64,000 nucleotides of DNA from Theristus sp. LFF4_11 (taxonomy: Eukaryota; Nematoda; Chromadorea; Monhysterida; Xyalidae): contig JASANC010001304.1 of the NCBI GenBank assembly GCA_030248135.1, positions 1-64,000 on the forward strand, written 5' to 3'. The notes beneath the pieces are model-generated. The model was not told the DNA's origin and did not search any database. It saw only the letters and a program-made list of their open reading frames with translations. This document shows, piece by piece, positions 12,101 to 22,926 of the stretch. A program made the translations under genes and the position numbers. Numbering within the stretch: the first letter of the stretch is position 1; each line of letters begins with the position of its first letter.

Positions 12101-15100
12101 AAACTGTCAATGTTCAAAGACAAAAATTTTGCTACCGGCTGCAAATGCGGGTCAATTAAAAAAATAATCATATGCGAACGCGGTAGCATGTCGAAAATGA
12201 TCGGCCATGATTTGAGAATAAAAAAACGCAACCACGGCTCACCGCAACTTTGTCGCAGGACTGTCCGGCCTGGAGTGTCTGGTCGGCGTGGACGGACTGC
12301 GACCGGCCGTGCGGCGACGGAGCGAAACGGCAGCGGCGTCGCATCTGCCTGAACGGCGCCCAATGTCACGGTGACTCCACGGAGCTACTGAATTGCCCGT
12401 CGAAGGTGAGAGCAACGCAATGATCACGATTATCAATCACTACGGAACCCGCACCTCAAAAACAACCAACGAAGAAAACGTGGAACAGCCGTTTTTCATT
12501 CTGTTCTACTCTCCACGTCCCTCACTACCGCAGTCAGCTCCAGTCGGCATTAGACCAGTGCAACGTCGATTTACTTGTTTTGAAAGAGATGTTTTTCGGT
12601 CGCGAATACGGATTTGGATGATGATTCAACAACTAACTAATAGGAAGCTGCGATTGCAGCGCTGAATTTCACAATTTACGACGCTTTCATGATTCTCTCA
12701 CCTAGCCGTGCGCCGCGTGGTCGCCGTGGGAGAATTGGTCACGTTGCAGTGCCACTTGTGGTCTCGGGCTTCGCGAGCGAAAACGAGCCTGTGAAAACGG
12801 CGACGAATGTGAGGGCACTGCAGTCGAGGAGGGCATCTGCCAGACGCAGGTGGGGGAGGTTTTTCGTTTGTTTCTGACACGACACGTTCTTCATTTTGTT
12901 CACCAGGAATTTGCGAGAATTTCGGTTTTCTCAATGATATTGTGACTTCACAATTGAGAATCCCCCCGTTTCGTCACCGTCTCGTTTTTCGCTCGGCTTC
13001 GTTCATCGAGCGCATTTTTTTGAATGAACAACTTTTGCCCAGACTATAAGATCTGTCTGTGGTAAACCAGCTTCGGCAGTTCTGCCTGGTGTCCGTCGCA
13101 CTGACGAGCCAGGGGGCACCGCGGTATGCGTCTACCTGGCGAAACCGCAAACAGCGAACTTCTTGTATTCCAATTTTTTGAAATTATAAAAAATCGATTG
13201 CGAATTCCTCAGTCGTGCGTCGGCGAGTGGTCGACGTGGGCGAACTGGTCGCCGTGCTCAAAGGAGTGCGGCACAGGGCAGCGCACACGGACGCGCACGT
13301 GCAGCAGCGGTCGGTTGCATAGTTTTCGGCTTCTCAAAGTCTAAATACATGTATTTCCTTATCAGTAAAGATTTGTCTGCATTTTGATCGGACATCTTCG
13401 GTCATTCAACATCGTGCACTGTTTTTATTTCACCCAGAGTGACTTAAAAATGCGGAAGAGTAGCAAATTGACAACAAGTAGCACAATTCTGTCGATAATT
13501 TGTGACATTTGCGCGTTGTTTCTTGTTGGCAGCCGGTTGCTTCGGCAGCTCCGACGATCAGCAGGCCTGCAACGTGCATCCGTGCGCCGTCTGGACTCAG
13601 TGGGACCCGTGGTCAGCGTGTTCGGCCACTTGTGGCCACGGGCACCAGCAGAGGCGGCGCTCTTGCAGAGGTATCGCAAAAAAGCGCTCGTCTGAACACA
13701 CTCGTGCTCTTTTTTCACGTACATTTCTAGTCCACGATGGTCAAAAGACCGGACACGCACATTTGTGCTAGCGTGTATGTGTTGTTCGGACATAATGTTC
13801 ATTATTACTGAACGATAAAACACGTGTGAATCGGAAGTTTCCGGTGTGTTCAGTGGGAACGGTTTTGATTCAGAAACGAAGTTTCAGTTGCAGACTGTCT
13901 GTACAGCTTTGCTGCGCCCGTGACTGTTCGCTGAAGAAATTTCTACATCTCTGCACCAGTGTTTTCCGGTCAAGGTGCCTTATGTTGTGCGTCTCTCGTC
14001 TCTTGTGAAAAGATGTTTGGACAAAATAGGTAGACGGCAGAAAAACTCCAATTTCCTTTGGTTAAGACGATGTTTTTTGTCCGCAGGCAACGCAAACGCA
14101 GTGCTGATCACGGACAACGATCGACGGGTGTCCACGAGCACTGTGGCTAGTAGTAGCGGCACATTTGTGCCTGATTGTCACGGTGATCCGTTCGAGAGTC
14201 GCTCGTGCGAGGCGCAGCCGTGCTGGCTCACGCAACAGCCGCCGGTTACGGTGCCGTCGGTGGCCACCAGGAGACGGGGTAAATTGTTGTATTTGTTTTT
14301 CAGTTTTGCGATTGATTTGTGCGGACTCAGTTGGATTTATTTTTGAAGTTTCCGGAGTGTTTTTATGTGATCAAAAAGCTGTTGCGGCAAAATCGCGACA
14401 ACAAAGGCCTAAAATAGGGTAAAACTGTTGATCTTAGACCGAGAGTATTCGGACTGGCGTTAACCTGAGCGTGCCCGAATTAAATAAAAATAATTTAGTT
14501 CAATTTTGCTAGTTTTATTCCGTATTGAAGTGCATAATTGCCCCACTGGAACGCACACACATGTCCGTCACCTCTTTATTGCAGTCACATTTCCGTCATT
14601 CATCACCGGCTCTGCCGCACCATCCTCGACGTCGTCGTCGTCGTCGTCCAACACTCCGCCGCCGCCTTTGCCCAGTACGCTTCCGTCCGTCCGCCGTTCA
14701 CCGCAGCCAATCGGCGCCACGCAGGTCTGGAGCGAGTGGCATTCATGGAACACGTGCAGCGTCAGCTGTGGCGTCGGGCAACAGCAACGACAACGCGCTT
14801 GCACTGGGTGGGTGTTTCTTTGTGGATTTCTTATTGTTTTTTCTTGCATAATGAACCGCATTTGAAAATTAGCGTTAAAAATTAAAAAAATTAAAAATTT
14901 TTTTGCGTGTTTCAAACCCGAAAAAAACAACCGTTACAGCAGCGGCTGCGAGATCAGCGTCCTGAGCGAGTCGCGCGTGTGCCGCGAGACGCCGTGCACG
15001 TTGGTCGTGTCGCAGTCGTACTGGTCCTCGTGGCAACTGTGGTCGTCCTGCTCGGTGACGTGCGGCGGTGGCACGAGGGCGAGGTAAAGGGGCGCTGTGC

Positions 15101-18100
15101 AGCACTCGGTTTAGGACACACAACTTGTAACCAGGCTGACGCTGAATTGGTGCAGTGCAATACACCTTGCCTCCGTAGTGGCGCCGCGTTGGGCAACAAC
15201 AACAGCCGCAAACAAACACGTACGACAGCGCCATCTAGGCGTGTGTGTGTGTGTTCGTTCGTTACTGTGCAGTGCACTGTCTCTAGACTAGGATTTCAAG
15301 TACACGATCCATTTTCCAATTTACCGTGTCGATCTAGTACACTGTAAATGATTGAATCCAATTTTTTCTGATTTTTTTCGCCAGACACCGCGACTGCCTT
15401 GACTCCGCCCACTGCGCCAACACCAGACGAGAGCAGGTGGAACGATGCAACACGCAGTCGTGCACGCACGGTAAATGGCTGGCTGGCTTTGATGCTGTTA
15501 CTACTGATGGCATTATGCTCTTATCTATTTTTGTAGGTTCTGCGACTGACTGCATATGTAGACATTGAAAAGAAACTAGTTTCAATCTTTATGTGGTAAT
15601 TCTAAATCACCTAAGTGACGCATCCCTATTTAGGGGGCTCGGATCCCGTCAACACTTTTGAATTCCCGCGTCACGCATGAAACTGTTTCCCCAAACTGTA
15701 TTAAGCGGCTTTGATAAAGCAGCATCTAGTGATTCGCATAGCTACAAGCTAAACGTTCAATTTGACAAACGTTTGAGAACCGTCCAAAGAAACGGATGAG
15801 TTATTATCGGGTTGCAATAAGTTGCCGTCGATATTTCTTCACAGACATGTTTGAAATAAAACAGCAATTTCCTGCGCGCCTTTTCACTGCCAACCACCCA
15901 CCACAGGCGACTGGTCGCATTGGTCCGACTGGTCCGCATGCTCGGCGTCGTGCGGCGTCGACGGCACTCAGCTGCGTGAACGCCGCTGTCTCTCGTCAGA
16001 CGCACGCCACTGCAGCGGATTCACGAAGGAGCAACGACGCTGCGAACGAACGGACGGATGTCCGGTGGCGCGCGGTGCAAACGAGAATAATAATAATAGT
16101 AACAATAATAGTAATGGTGGAAGTATCAATAATGACAACAATCAGCCGAGTGAACGCAGTGAGCTCGTGGTGACCAACAACGAAGTCGCGCGGATACTGC
16201 CGTCGCCGGGGCCGCGGAATGGTGGTGCGGTTGTTTTTGTGATTGTCCGATTTGTATGTTTTTGGATAGTTCTGTTCCTATTCCGTGCTGGCTTTCGAAG
16301 TACGGCACGGCACTATCCACCAAATACTTTTGGTTTCGACACGATCTCGTACGGCCGCTTGATCATCGGGCAAAACGCTGTGTTCATAGGGTTCTTTAAG
16401 CAAGCAAGCAGTCAAAAGCAAATCAACAACGCTTCCACACCAGCTCGATGCAACAAGCAACAGCGACTCCGTTAAGCGTTTTGTTGCTCTTTGTTTCTCC
16501 AAAACCGCGAAACTTCCGGTCGCAGGTGACGGCCGCCGTCCGCAGTGGTCCGCGTGGTCGGAGTGGTCGCGGTGCAGCTGCTTCAATCGCAAGGCGATGC
16601 GACGTCGCTACTGCGTCGTGTACGAGCCGAGGCTGGTCGGCTTCTGCCTCGGGCCGCTCATACAGCAGCGGCCGTGTACGCCCGGCACTTGCGGTTGGTT
16701 GCAGTGGGTGGCTTTGCTGTGGGGCTGGACTGACGAGAAGAAAGCACACTTGCGGTTGGTTGCAGTGGGTGGCTTTGCTGTGGGGCTGGACTGACGAGAA
16801 GAAAGCACATACCACGGGAGGGGGTAATCCACCATGTATTCCACTCTGTCACCCTTGTGGCCCGGTAGCGCGTTTGATTTTTGTCTGTGCGCTCGGTGGA
16901 TCAAGTCCCACCGAGAGGTGTATAGGCACTTGATGACAGAAAAAACTCGATGGGCACCCTACTCGACGGCGTTCTTTACGCTGGCTAAAAGCATCGCCTA
17001 AAATGCGAACATCAACAACACCAACACCAAGCACGTTGGTTGCACGTCACAGAGCCGGAGAACGGTGCCTGGGCGCAGTGGTCCGAGTGGTCGGCGTGCT
17101 CGCGCGACTGCGGCGCCAACGCGTACCAGCTGCGAAATCGCATGTGCTCGCAGCCGGTGCCCTCGAATCAGGGCGCCTACTGTAACGGACAGTCGTTCGA
17201 GAAGCGTGCGTGCGCCGCCTTGCCGCCGTGCACCGGCGAGTTTTTTTTGTTGTCTACCCACAGTTTATCTCGCTAATATATGCAACTAGCTGATTGGTTG
17301 GTCATAGCAATTCTCAGCGCTGATTGGTTGGTCATGAGCAATTCGCAGCGCTGATTGGTTGGTCATTACGTCATGTTGCATATATTTTCCTGATGGACTG
17401 TACACGCTTGCATGAACGGTAGTATCAACCGTGTTTTCACCGTTGGAGACGGAAAAAAATTAGTTCGTCACACAATGTTTCGCGTCAACAGATCACTGTT
17501 GAGGTGCAGCTTTAAGAAACTGACCTCTTCTCGACTGCTCTTTACAAATCGTTTTAATCGTGCAGGTCCGAGAATCGACGGCCAATGGTCCGACTGGTCG
17601 GACTTTGGCGAATGCTCAGCGTCTTGCGGTGACGGGTATAAATCGCGCACTAGGTTAGACAACGAATTCATTGAAATTAGTTGATTTAGATTGGTTAATT
17701 CGACCGTTTGTTATTGCTGTTACTTTCTTAAAACGTGAAAACTTGTGCGTTGTTGCTTGGGCCATTCAGTATTGCGCTCAAAGCAGCAATGCACATTACT
17801 GTTACTGTTCTTAGCTTGAAACCGGATTATGGTGTGTTACTTTGACGGTTTTCCGATTCGGCTCTTCCATCCGTTTTCTGAAAACCTTTATTTTAGTTTT
17901 TTTTCGCCGACGCATTGAAACAATGATCGATCGAAAGTTTTGAATGATGCGGCGTTGTTCATTCAGGTTTTGCTCAAATCCTCCGCCGATGAACAACGGT
18001 CGTGAGTGTGTTGGTGCTGACTTCGACATACAGACGTGCAAAAGTGTACAATTCTGCGAATGTAAGTCACAGTCTTCACGGGGATATTTAGCTTTGTCCA

Positions 18101-19642
18101 GTGATTTCTTTTGTGGTATTTATTTCCAACAAGTTTTTGTTGTTGTTACGCACACGCACGTATATTTTCAATTTTTGCACCGAATTTGGTTATTAATTTT
18201 GTTTGCACGTTTTGTTCAAGTTTAAATTGGTTTTATTCGAGCACGTTAGGTGCATGATGCACACATATGTATGTCCAAAGTAATGCGTATTATTGCAGAC
18301 CGGAAGTGATGTTAGGCCCATTTACTGGTAATCCGGTCCATTTATCACCGTCATGCCGCCCATATCTCCCCGATGTTGTAGTGAAGGACACCACCGACCT
18401 GGGTAGCAGAGTCGTCGGTGCCTCCGCGGACTGGTCGCAATGGAGCGGTTGGAGTGAGTGCAGTTCAAAGTGCGGCTTCAGCCATCAGTCGCGTAGTCGT
18501 GCTTGTGCAACGGTCGACTTCGACCGAGCGGAAACGGAAACGGGACAAGGCAACTGCGTCGGAATCGCGTACATGACACGGATTTGCAGCGTGCCCGAAT
18601 GCAAAAGTGGGCAAACGCGTCCCCGTCGCCAGAGAGCACTGTTTTTTTGTTACACATTTAGGTGCTGATATTGCTGTTTTTGAGAAAAAAGAGAAGGCAG
18701 TGTGGAGAAAACGTTGTTACTGATCATTGGTTTTGCAGTGACCTCACATGGACATACGTTAACGTTCGTTCCGTTGTTTTTTTCTGGCAATATTAGCACC
18801 TTTTCGTTTTCACACACACACACACACACCATTCTTATTGGTTTCGCATTCAATACACCCACAGTTATGGCACACGTTTTGTCAACGTTTTTCTTATTTC
18901 GGTTCTTTTTCGCACGTTTTCCGCTGTGTTTTCCTCACCCACGTCCACCATCATTATTAGCACACACGCAAAAACACAGGAGAAATCGACGGCCACTGGT
19001 CCGCGTGGTCCGACTGGTCGGCGTGCATGTCCAACTGCGGCGATGGCTCACGATACAGGTAGAAGAGAAAAAAGGGCAACACTTTGCACGGCACACCACT
19101 GCACTTGTCCTGTTTTTTGTTGTGCATATCAGACCCAGAGCACACGATTACAGAAAGCGCCTCAGTTTACTTTTTGTTTTCGTCGACATTGTGTGTCCTC
19201 CTGGCTGGTGTGAACACGCCCCCGCGATATGTTGAAACGACTTTTCAACACGTTCAAAAATCGCTCGCTTTTGTAGTGATATTAAAACTGACACTGCCTA
19301 AACTGTCACCGATTTCCTGTGACGGAAATGCGAGCCCACAGAGTGCGACGCTGTCCAAGGCCTCCAAACCTTCGTTGGCACCGACTGAGTTTCTTGGTAG
19401 CTTCCGAAACCGATGGAATCCAACTGAAATCTCAATTAAAATATTTTTTTTCGTTTAAAAAATCGTTCACTTTCAGAAGCCGCGCGTGCAGCAACCCGTC
19501 GGCCGGCAACGGTGGTCGGCCGTGCGTGGGCGCCTCGTTTCAGGCTCGCTTCTGTTCGTCCTCGTACTCGTGCGATCCCGTGGTCGCCAACGAACAACAC
19601 CTCACCGATCTGGTCGTCAAGTCATGGGAGACGTCATCGTAA
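3054..19642 (+). CDS. ADAMTS-type secreted metalloprotease with 16 TSP1 repeats
   Basis: Secreted zinc endopeptidase expected to cut extracellular matrix. Exons: 3054-3107, 3397-3780, 5368-5641, 6247-6464, 6793-6876, 6982-7121, 7718-7858, 8171-8308, 8580-8754, 8918-9010, 9310-9479, 9869-9980, 10246-10327, 10441-10565, 10769-10951, 11406-11565, 11846-12024, 12259-12405, 12706-12849, 13213-13309, 13533-13670, 14087-14278, 14585-14807, 14940-15083, 15385-15470, 15907-16221, 16526-16693, 17053-17235, 17566-17653, 17967-18061, about 18316-18606, 18980-19058, 19477-19642. Phases agree at every join and give about 1755 residues. Order: signal peptide, prodomain, catalytic domain (HEMGHNLGMVH at about 427-437), disintegrin-like, TSP1, Cys-rich, then 15 more TSP1. 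The family normally has a spacer; here only about 25 residues lie between the Cys-rich part and TSP1-2. The signal exon (weak GTTGGT donor), exon 28 donor and exon 31 start are least certain. The array length recalls GON-1/ADAMTS9/20, but no GON domain follows. Confidence 0.9.
3397..5641 (+). other. ADAMTS prodomain exons
   Basis: Two exons (3397-3780 and 5368-5641) encode the propeptide. The first carries the pattern FKVELQRNEKLVSP followed by CHYVGRASSHENASVAMSLC, as in reprolysin propeptides. The second continues IVMPDHFLMIAPLPE, then a His-rich stretch (HHHRHHLHPRF), and ends with GGFCGAMD, a good candidate cysteine switch that would hold the enzyme latent. No RX(K/R)R furin site is visible between this Cys and the catalytic domain, unlike most vertebrate ADAMTS. 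The intron between them holds a CCTGTCAC-type MITE (5043-5204). Confidence 0.8.
5043..5204. mobile_element. MITE with CCTGTCAC inverted ends, copy 1
   Basis: The stretch begins CCTGTCACTTTTTT and ends with the inverse, AAGTGACAGG, about 160 bp apart. Its interior matches the copy at 19671-19836 in reverse orientation, including a shared segment around CGAATGTATCGGGTTT. It has no coding capacity. It sits in the second intron of the ADAMTS gene. The superfamily was not determined because a clean target duplication is not visible. Confidence 0.7.
6540..6722. mobile_element. Palindromic TA-flanked MITE, copy 1
   Basis: Inverted arms of about 60 bp each contain GCAATCAGC, GATTGGTTGGTGATC and CACGTGATGCATGC, and the ends resemble CAGTCGAACTCT. 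It is flanked by TA on both sides, as for Tc1/mariner-type insertions. It lies in an intron of the ADAMTS gene and would fold into a long hairpin if transcribed. Confidence 0.75.
7138..7313. mobile_element. Palindromic MITE, copy 2
   Basis: This is the same family as the copy at 6540-6722. The left arm starts CAGTCGAACTCTAAATTATA and the right arm is its near-exact inverse, ending GTTCGACTG. The arms share the CAATCAGCTGATTGGTTGG block. The flanking dinucleotide is TG on both sides, so the TA duplication may have mutated. It begins only 17 bp after the exon that ends at 7121. Confidence 0.75.
7520..7645 (-). mobile_element. SINE, degraded copy (minus orientation)
   Basis: The body matches two other copies (16853-17002 and 51893-52062): a TTAGCC-GGCTAACCCAGA tail region, then GGGCGCCCACTGAGTTTTC, then a GGCGGGGCTCGATGCCCC block corresponding to the B-box end of a tRNA-like head. 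Part of the head is missing in this copy. It lies in the intron directly before the active-site exon of the ADAMTS gene. Confidence 0.6.
10033..10177. mobile_element. Palindromic MITE, copy 3
   Basis: This is a shorter, more diverged member of the 6540-6722 family. The arms share GGCAATCAGCTGATTGGTTGG and the inverse CCAATCGGCCGATTGCC, and the right end is GAGTTAGACTG followed by TA. It lies in an ADAMTS intron 52 bp after the exon ending at 9980. Confidence 0.7.
10600..10672. mobile_element. 73-bp mini inverted-repeat element, copy 1
   Basis: The sequence begins GGCAATTCAAAAT and ends with the inverse ATTTTGAATTACC. The interior contains CCTAAGTAACTCGG and GGGACTCGGATC. A diverged copy with the same layout is at 15595-15666. 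At this size it is a minimal MITE or solo palindrome; the family is unknown. Confidence 0.55.
15595..15666. mobile_element. Mini inverted-repeat element, copy 2
   Basis: This is the second member of the family at 10600-10672. It begins GGTAATTCTAAATCACC and ends TTTTGAATTCCC, with the internal block CCTATTTAGGGGGCTCGGATC in common. It lies in the large ADAMTS intron after the exon ending at 15470. Confidence 0.55.
16687..16808 (+). repeat. 61-bp tandem duplication across a splice donor
   Basis: Two essentially identical 61-bp units, 16687-16747 and 16748-16808, start ACTTGCGGTTGGTT. The first unit contains the last coding bases and the GTTGGT donor of the ADAMTS exon 16526-16693, so the duplication creates a second identical donor 61 bp downstream. 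Near identity suggests a recent event. The first donor keeps the phase needed by the next exon; use of the second would add 61 nt and shift the frame. Confidence 0.85.
16853..17002 (+). mobile_element. SINE with tRNA-like head (plus orientation)
   Basis: The 5' part (from about 16855) resembles a tRNA promoter region: a GGCCCGGTAGCG A-box-like block and a GGTGGATCAAGTCCCACC B-box-like block. The body follows (GACAGAAAAAACTCGATGGG, then CACCCTACTCGACGGCG) and ends near AGCATCGCCTAAAA. Two other copies are at 7520-7645 and 51893-52062 in reverse orientation. It sits 50 bp before the exon at 17053 and right after the 61-bp duplication. Confidence 0.65.
17270..17392. repeat. Three 34-bp tandem units inside inverted ends
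   Basis: The unit GCTGATTGGTTGGTCAT is repeated three times at about 34-bp spacing, separated by AGCAATTC-type linkers. The block is bounded by ATATATGCAAC on the left and its inverse GTTGCATATAT on the right. The GATTGGTTGG core is shared with the palindromic MITE family, so this looks like a rearranged or internally expanded relative. Confidence 0.6.
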
Positions 19643-19670
19643 GGCCACATCTGCAGGATGTTTGTTTGAG

Positions 19671-19836
19671 CCTGTCACTTTTTACAAAGTTCACGAAAGA
19701 AGAAAGACTGGAGCGGAGTTGCAGAACATATTTTGCCACAAATGGGATGGTGGATTTCAACCAAACCCGATACATTCGTTGTTCTCACGGCAACTCAAAA
19801 TTTCGCGTACTTTGTATACTGCTAAAAAGTGACAGG
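19671..19836. mobile_element. MITE with CCTGTCAC inverted ends, copy 2
   Basis: It starts CCTGTCACTTTTTAC and ends AAAAAGTGACAGG, and its interior is the reverse complement of the 5043-5204 copy. It lies about 30 bp beyond the ADAMTS stop codon, so it would be part of that gene's 3' UTR or immediate flank. Confidence 0.7.
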
Positions 19837-22800
19837 TTTAACGAAACATACCATAGTTTGCAAACATTCTGTACTTTACCTTTTCACTTTTTGTCATCGT
19901 TGCACACTTTTTGTGTTGGTCATTGCAATGCACATGGACAGAAAACAACGCAAGCAATTTTTTGAATTTAAAATTTGCTGGCTCTGATTGGCTACAACAA
20001 GCTGATGCAACCAATCAGCGTCCTTGTTCGAACGCAAATAATTGGGTTTCACGCCTGCAAAACTTGTCGTTGAAAATATTTCGGAAGTTCCTACCCACAC
20101 AGAATGTTGCAAACGGTGACTGTTCTCAAATATTCATTTTTAAAGCTGCGCGTCTGGGAACTATTGAGTTTTTTAGTGCTATTACTACGCGTTTTGCTTG
20201 CTTGAAATTGTGTTCGACAGTTTGTTAATTATTGGGTATACACGTTTTTTGTCGTTATTTTCGCTTTGATTTTGCTATTTGTGCTCGTGAATCTTGTCAC
20301 ACCCCTGCAAGCTTTCATTTTATTGTTCTTTTAGTTGTGCTGTTCTGTTCCATAATGACCAATTTTCGCGTTTATTCTTGTTTCTTTTGTTGTTTCCTCG
20401 TTTCAACATCGTTGCACGCACAGCACAGATTTCTTGGCATGCGGATTCGTTTTAGTGACTTTCATTTTGTGGTTTTCTTCTTGTGATATCTGTATTTATA
20501 CAATATTGATAACGTTATTTCTATTTTGTTGATTCGCTGATACATTATCATATTTTTTAGCTAAAGTTATATTTCTTACAACCAATAAACAAATCGTTTG
20601 ATGTTGGCCTTCAAAAGTCAATGAGTTGAAAGTAAACAAAGCATGCTTTAAAACAAAGCTGGTTTGCTTTGCTTTGTTTGTATAGGTTCATTTGAAATTA
20701 TTATTTTTAAATCCTTTGTTATTGAAGTGTGAGTAAAAACGCTTTGCATTGTTTGTCTTTTCCTCTGGCCAGATGAAAAGGTTCTCATTCTCAAGCATTT
20801 TGTCTTGCCTGCAGATTTCTTAAAGTTTTTTATGTTTTCCTCACGTACATCGTATTGTACGTACATTTGTTTCGTCGCGTGCAATATGTTGATTTATTTG
20901 TTTATTGTGATACGTTTGCGTTTCTTTCTGGCCAAAAACGCAGAAATAAAAAAAACACTGAAATACCGTGCGTGCCAGAGTGTTGACTCATGAGCGAACT
21001 AAAATCACAAATTCTTTCAGGTCAGTTTTCAAGAAGTTTACTTACTACAACACCGAATGCCTGGTTCCAACGACAGTCTCAAGATACTTTGACGTTTTGA
21101 GTCGAGCTTGATTTTATTGACTTGCTCCAAAAAATGCCAAGCCCTCCTCCCTGCCGGCGGATAAAAGAAGAAAACGTGGTCAGCAGAAAATCGAACAAGC
21201 GAATAGTTGTGTTGCAAGGTTTTTATGGCGGAGCTTACAGTTTACACGTGTTGTGTGCGCGACAAAGCTTGACTTCCAAACGTCGTCTGTGCTTACGCAC
21301 AACGTCAAACAGTAGCTGGAGTTACACACGCGCGCATCCAGACAGGACGGTTTGCACAATAACATTATTGTGCGCTCACAGTTGACAGAGGCAATAACGC
21401 AAGTGCACAGTGCAACGTGTGTCCGCCAGCCGCACTACAGTGCAAACATTGCATTCAAGCGAGCACAAAAGAATTTCGCACACGTAACTTTTTTTCCGTC
21501 AAACTGTGCAAAACAGTGGTGGTGCACTGCACTGGTGGTGATGTGCTGCGCGATTGCATTATTCATCATATTATGCACATATTATCGCCGCGTTTTAACC
21601 CCATCGCGCATAAACGAGGTTTCTGACGCTGGCGTGACCGGTTTTCAACGCGGTCGCTCTATTTTCGTTTTTACCGCACACTTTGAGGGAAAAAACGTGC
21701 GTGCGCGCGCTGCGCAACATTGCGCGAAATCAGCTGTGCAACACACAACCACACAGACACGCATGCTGAAGTCAGTGACTGTATCCACTGCTCACTGTGA
21801 GCTCGAAATCCGCAGTTGCAAAGACTCAAAAAATGCAAAACATTTCGTTACAAAAGCAGATCGCGGTGTGTTTTGAGGCGGACACGCGAAAAATATGCGC
21901 GAATAATTTTTTTGTGAGATACAAAACGCATTTCAATACAAAATGCTTCTTTCTCTCAATATATCGCTTGCCGAGATATGTAACATTGTGCTTCACAACC
22001 TTATTCGTGTTTTTTTAACATTATTCCCGTGCGCTGAGGATTTTTATCTATAAAAAAAGTTAAGAAACTACCGCCTCAAACAAAAGTAATGTTTTTTTGG
22101 CTAATTGTATTTATTTATAAACTATGCTGCAAGCCGCGTGTTGAGTCATAAAACTGTCGTGCTATTTTTTCAGCAAAAGTGTCACACGCACGTTGTTTCT
22201 GCACGTTTTTTGTGTTGTTGCGTTTTTCCATTAGTTCGCACTTTATTGCGGTCTTCTGCGACGCGAAACACGAAAAAACTCATCGAAGCAATACATAGCG
22301 GTGCAATTATTCATTTTATTCTGGCTCATATCATCTCAATTTTGTTTATGTGTGCGCGCAGAAGTTTCGAGTGTAAAAATTGTGCTACAACAGCGAATAG
22401 TCACTAATTTTCTCACAAAGTTATTTGTCTTTCAACAGTCATGGTGTTGGGTGTGTGTGTGTGTATGCGACAGTGGTACCGCAGTCCATGATGCCTGTTC
22501 AGCCATGTGCACACAGGCACAACTTTATTTATCTCCACACGGTGGTGTGCGCGTTCTTAAAACCAGTCTTTCAGTCACATTAGAAACTGCGAAGAAGTGC
22601 AAAAGTTTGTTTGATTTTACAGGATTTCCACGCTTTTCCATTTCAGGACTGTTTGTTGTTATTACAGTCTTGCGTGTTATTGCGGCCAAACACAGACACA
22701 CCAGCACATAACTTGTGTCTTGCTGCCATATCACATTATTATTCAATTCAGCACACTCCAGTGCGGTGAACGAGAGAACTCAGTAATCAACACGTCCTAG

Positions 22801-22926
22801 CCGAATAATTTTTTTGGAACTTTAAACAAACAGCCGCTACAAGAACGCCACCTCTAATCGAGCAATGCAATCCTAGTGGCATCTGGAACCGGACACACAC
22901 TTTTTTAATTGCCGAAACTTTGCGCC
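19837..22926. other. Intergenic region between ADAMTS and membrane-protein gene
   Basis: No exon is recognisable. An AATAAA-type polyadenylation signal near 20583 could serve the ADAMTS transcript. The part from about 21.4 to 22.8 kb has several short frames and CA/GT-rich runs but no conserved motif. Promoter sequence for the gene starting at 22927 must lie near the right end. I searched this stretch by eye for a GON domain and found none. Confidence 0.5.

Larger units (their letters stand above)
9310..19642 (+). other. TSP1 repeat array of the ADAMTS gene
   Basis: Sixteen thrombospondin type-1 modules of the form WxxWxxWxxCSxxCG are read in frame. The first (exons 9310-9479 and 9869-9980) precedes the Cys-rich region; the other fifteen run from 10769 to the stop at 19640-19642. 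From about 13.2 kb onward most module borders are phase 1, so modules can be gained or lost without frameshift. A Ser/Pro-rich linker (exon 14585-14807) and an Asn-rich linker (exon 15907-16221) separate groups of modules. Module 12 (exon 16526-16693) has lost the usual TCG core. The protein ends about 36 residues after the last conserved Cys pattern of module 16, with no PLAC or GON domain. Confidence 0.85.

Noticed and set aside
19643..22926. A GON domain or further TSP1 modules after the apparent ADAMTS stop
   Set aside because: No WxxWxxC pattern or other Cys-rich exon with proper phase was found downstream, and the stop lies in an otherwise well-phased last exon.
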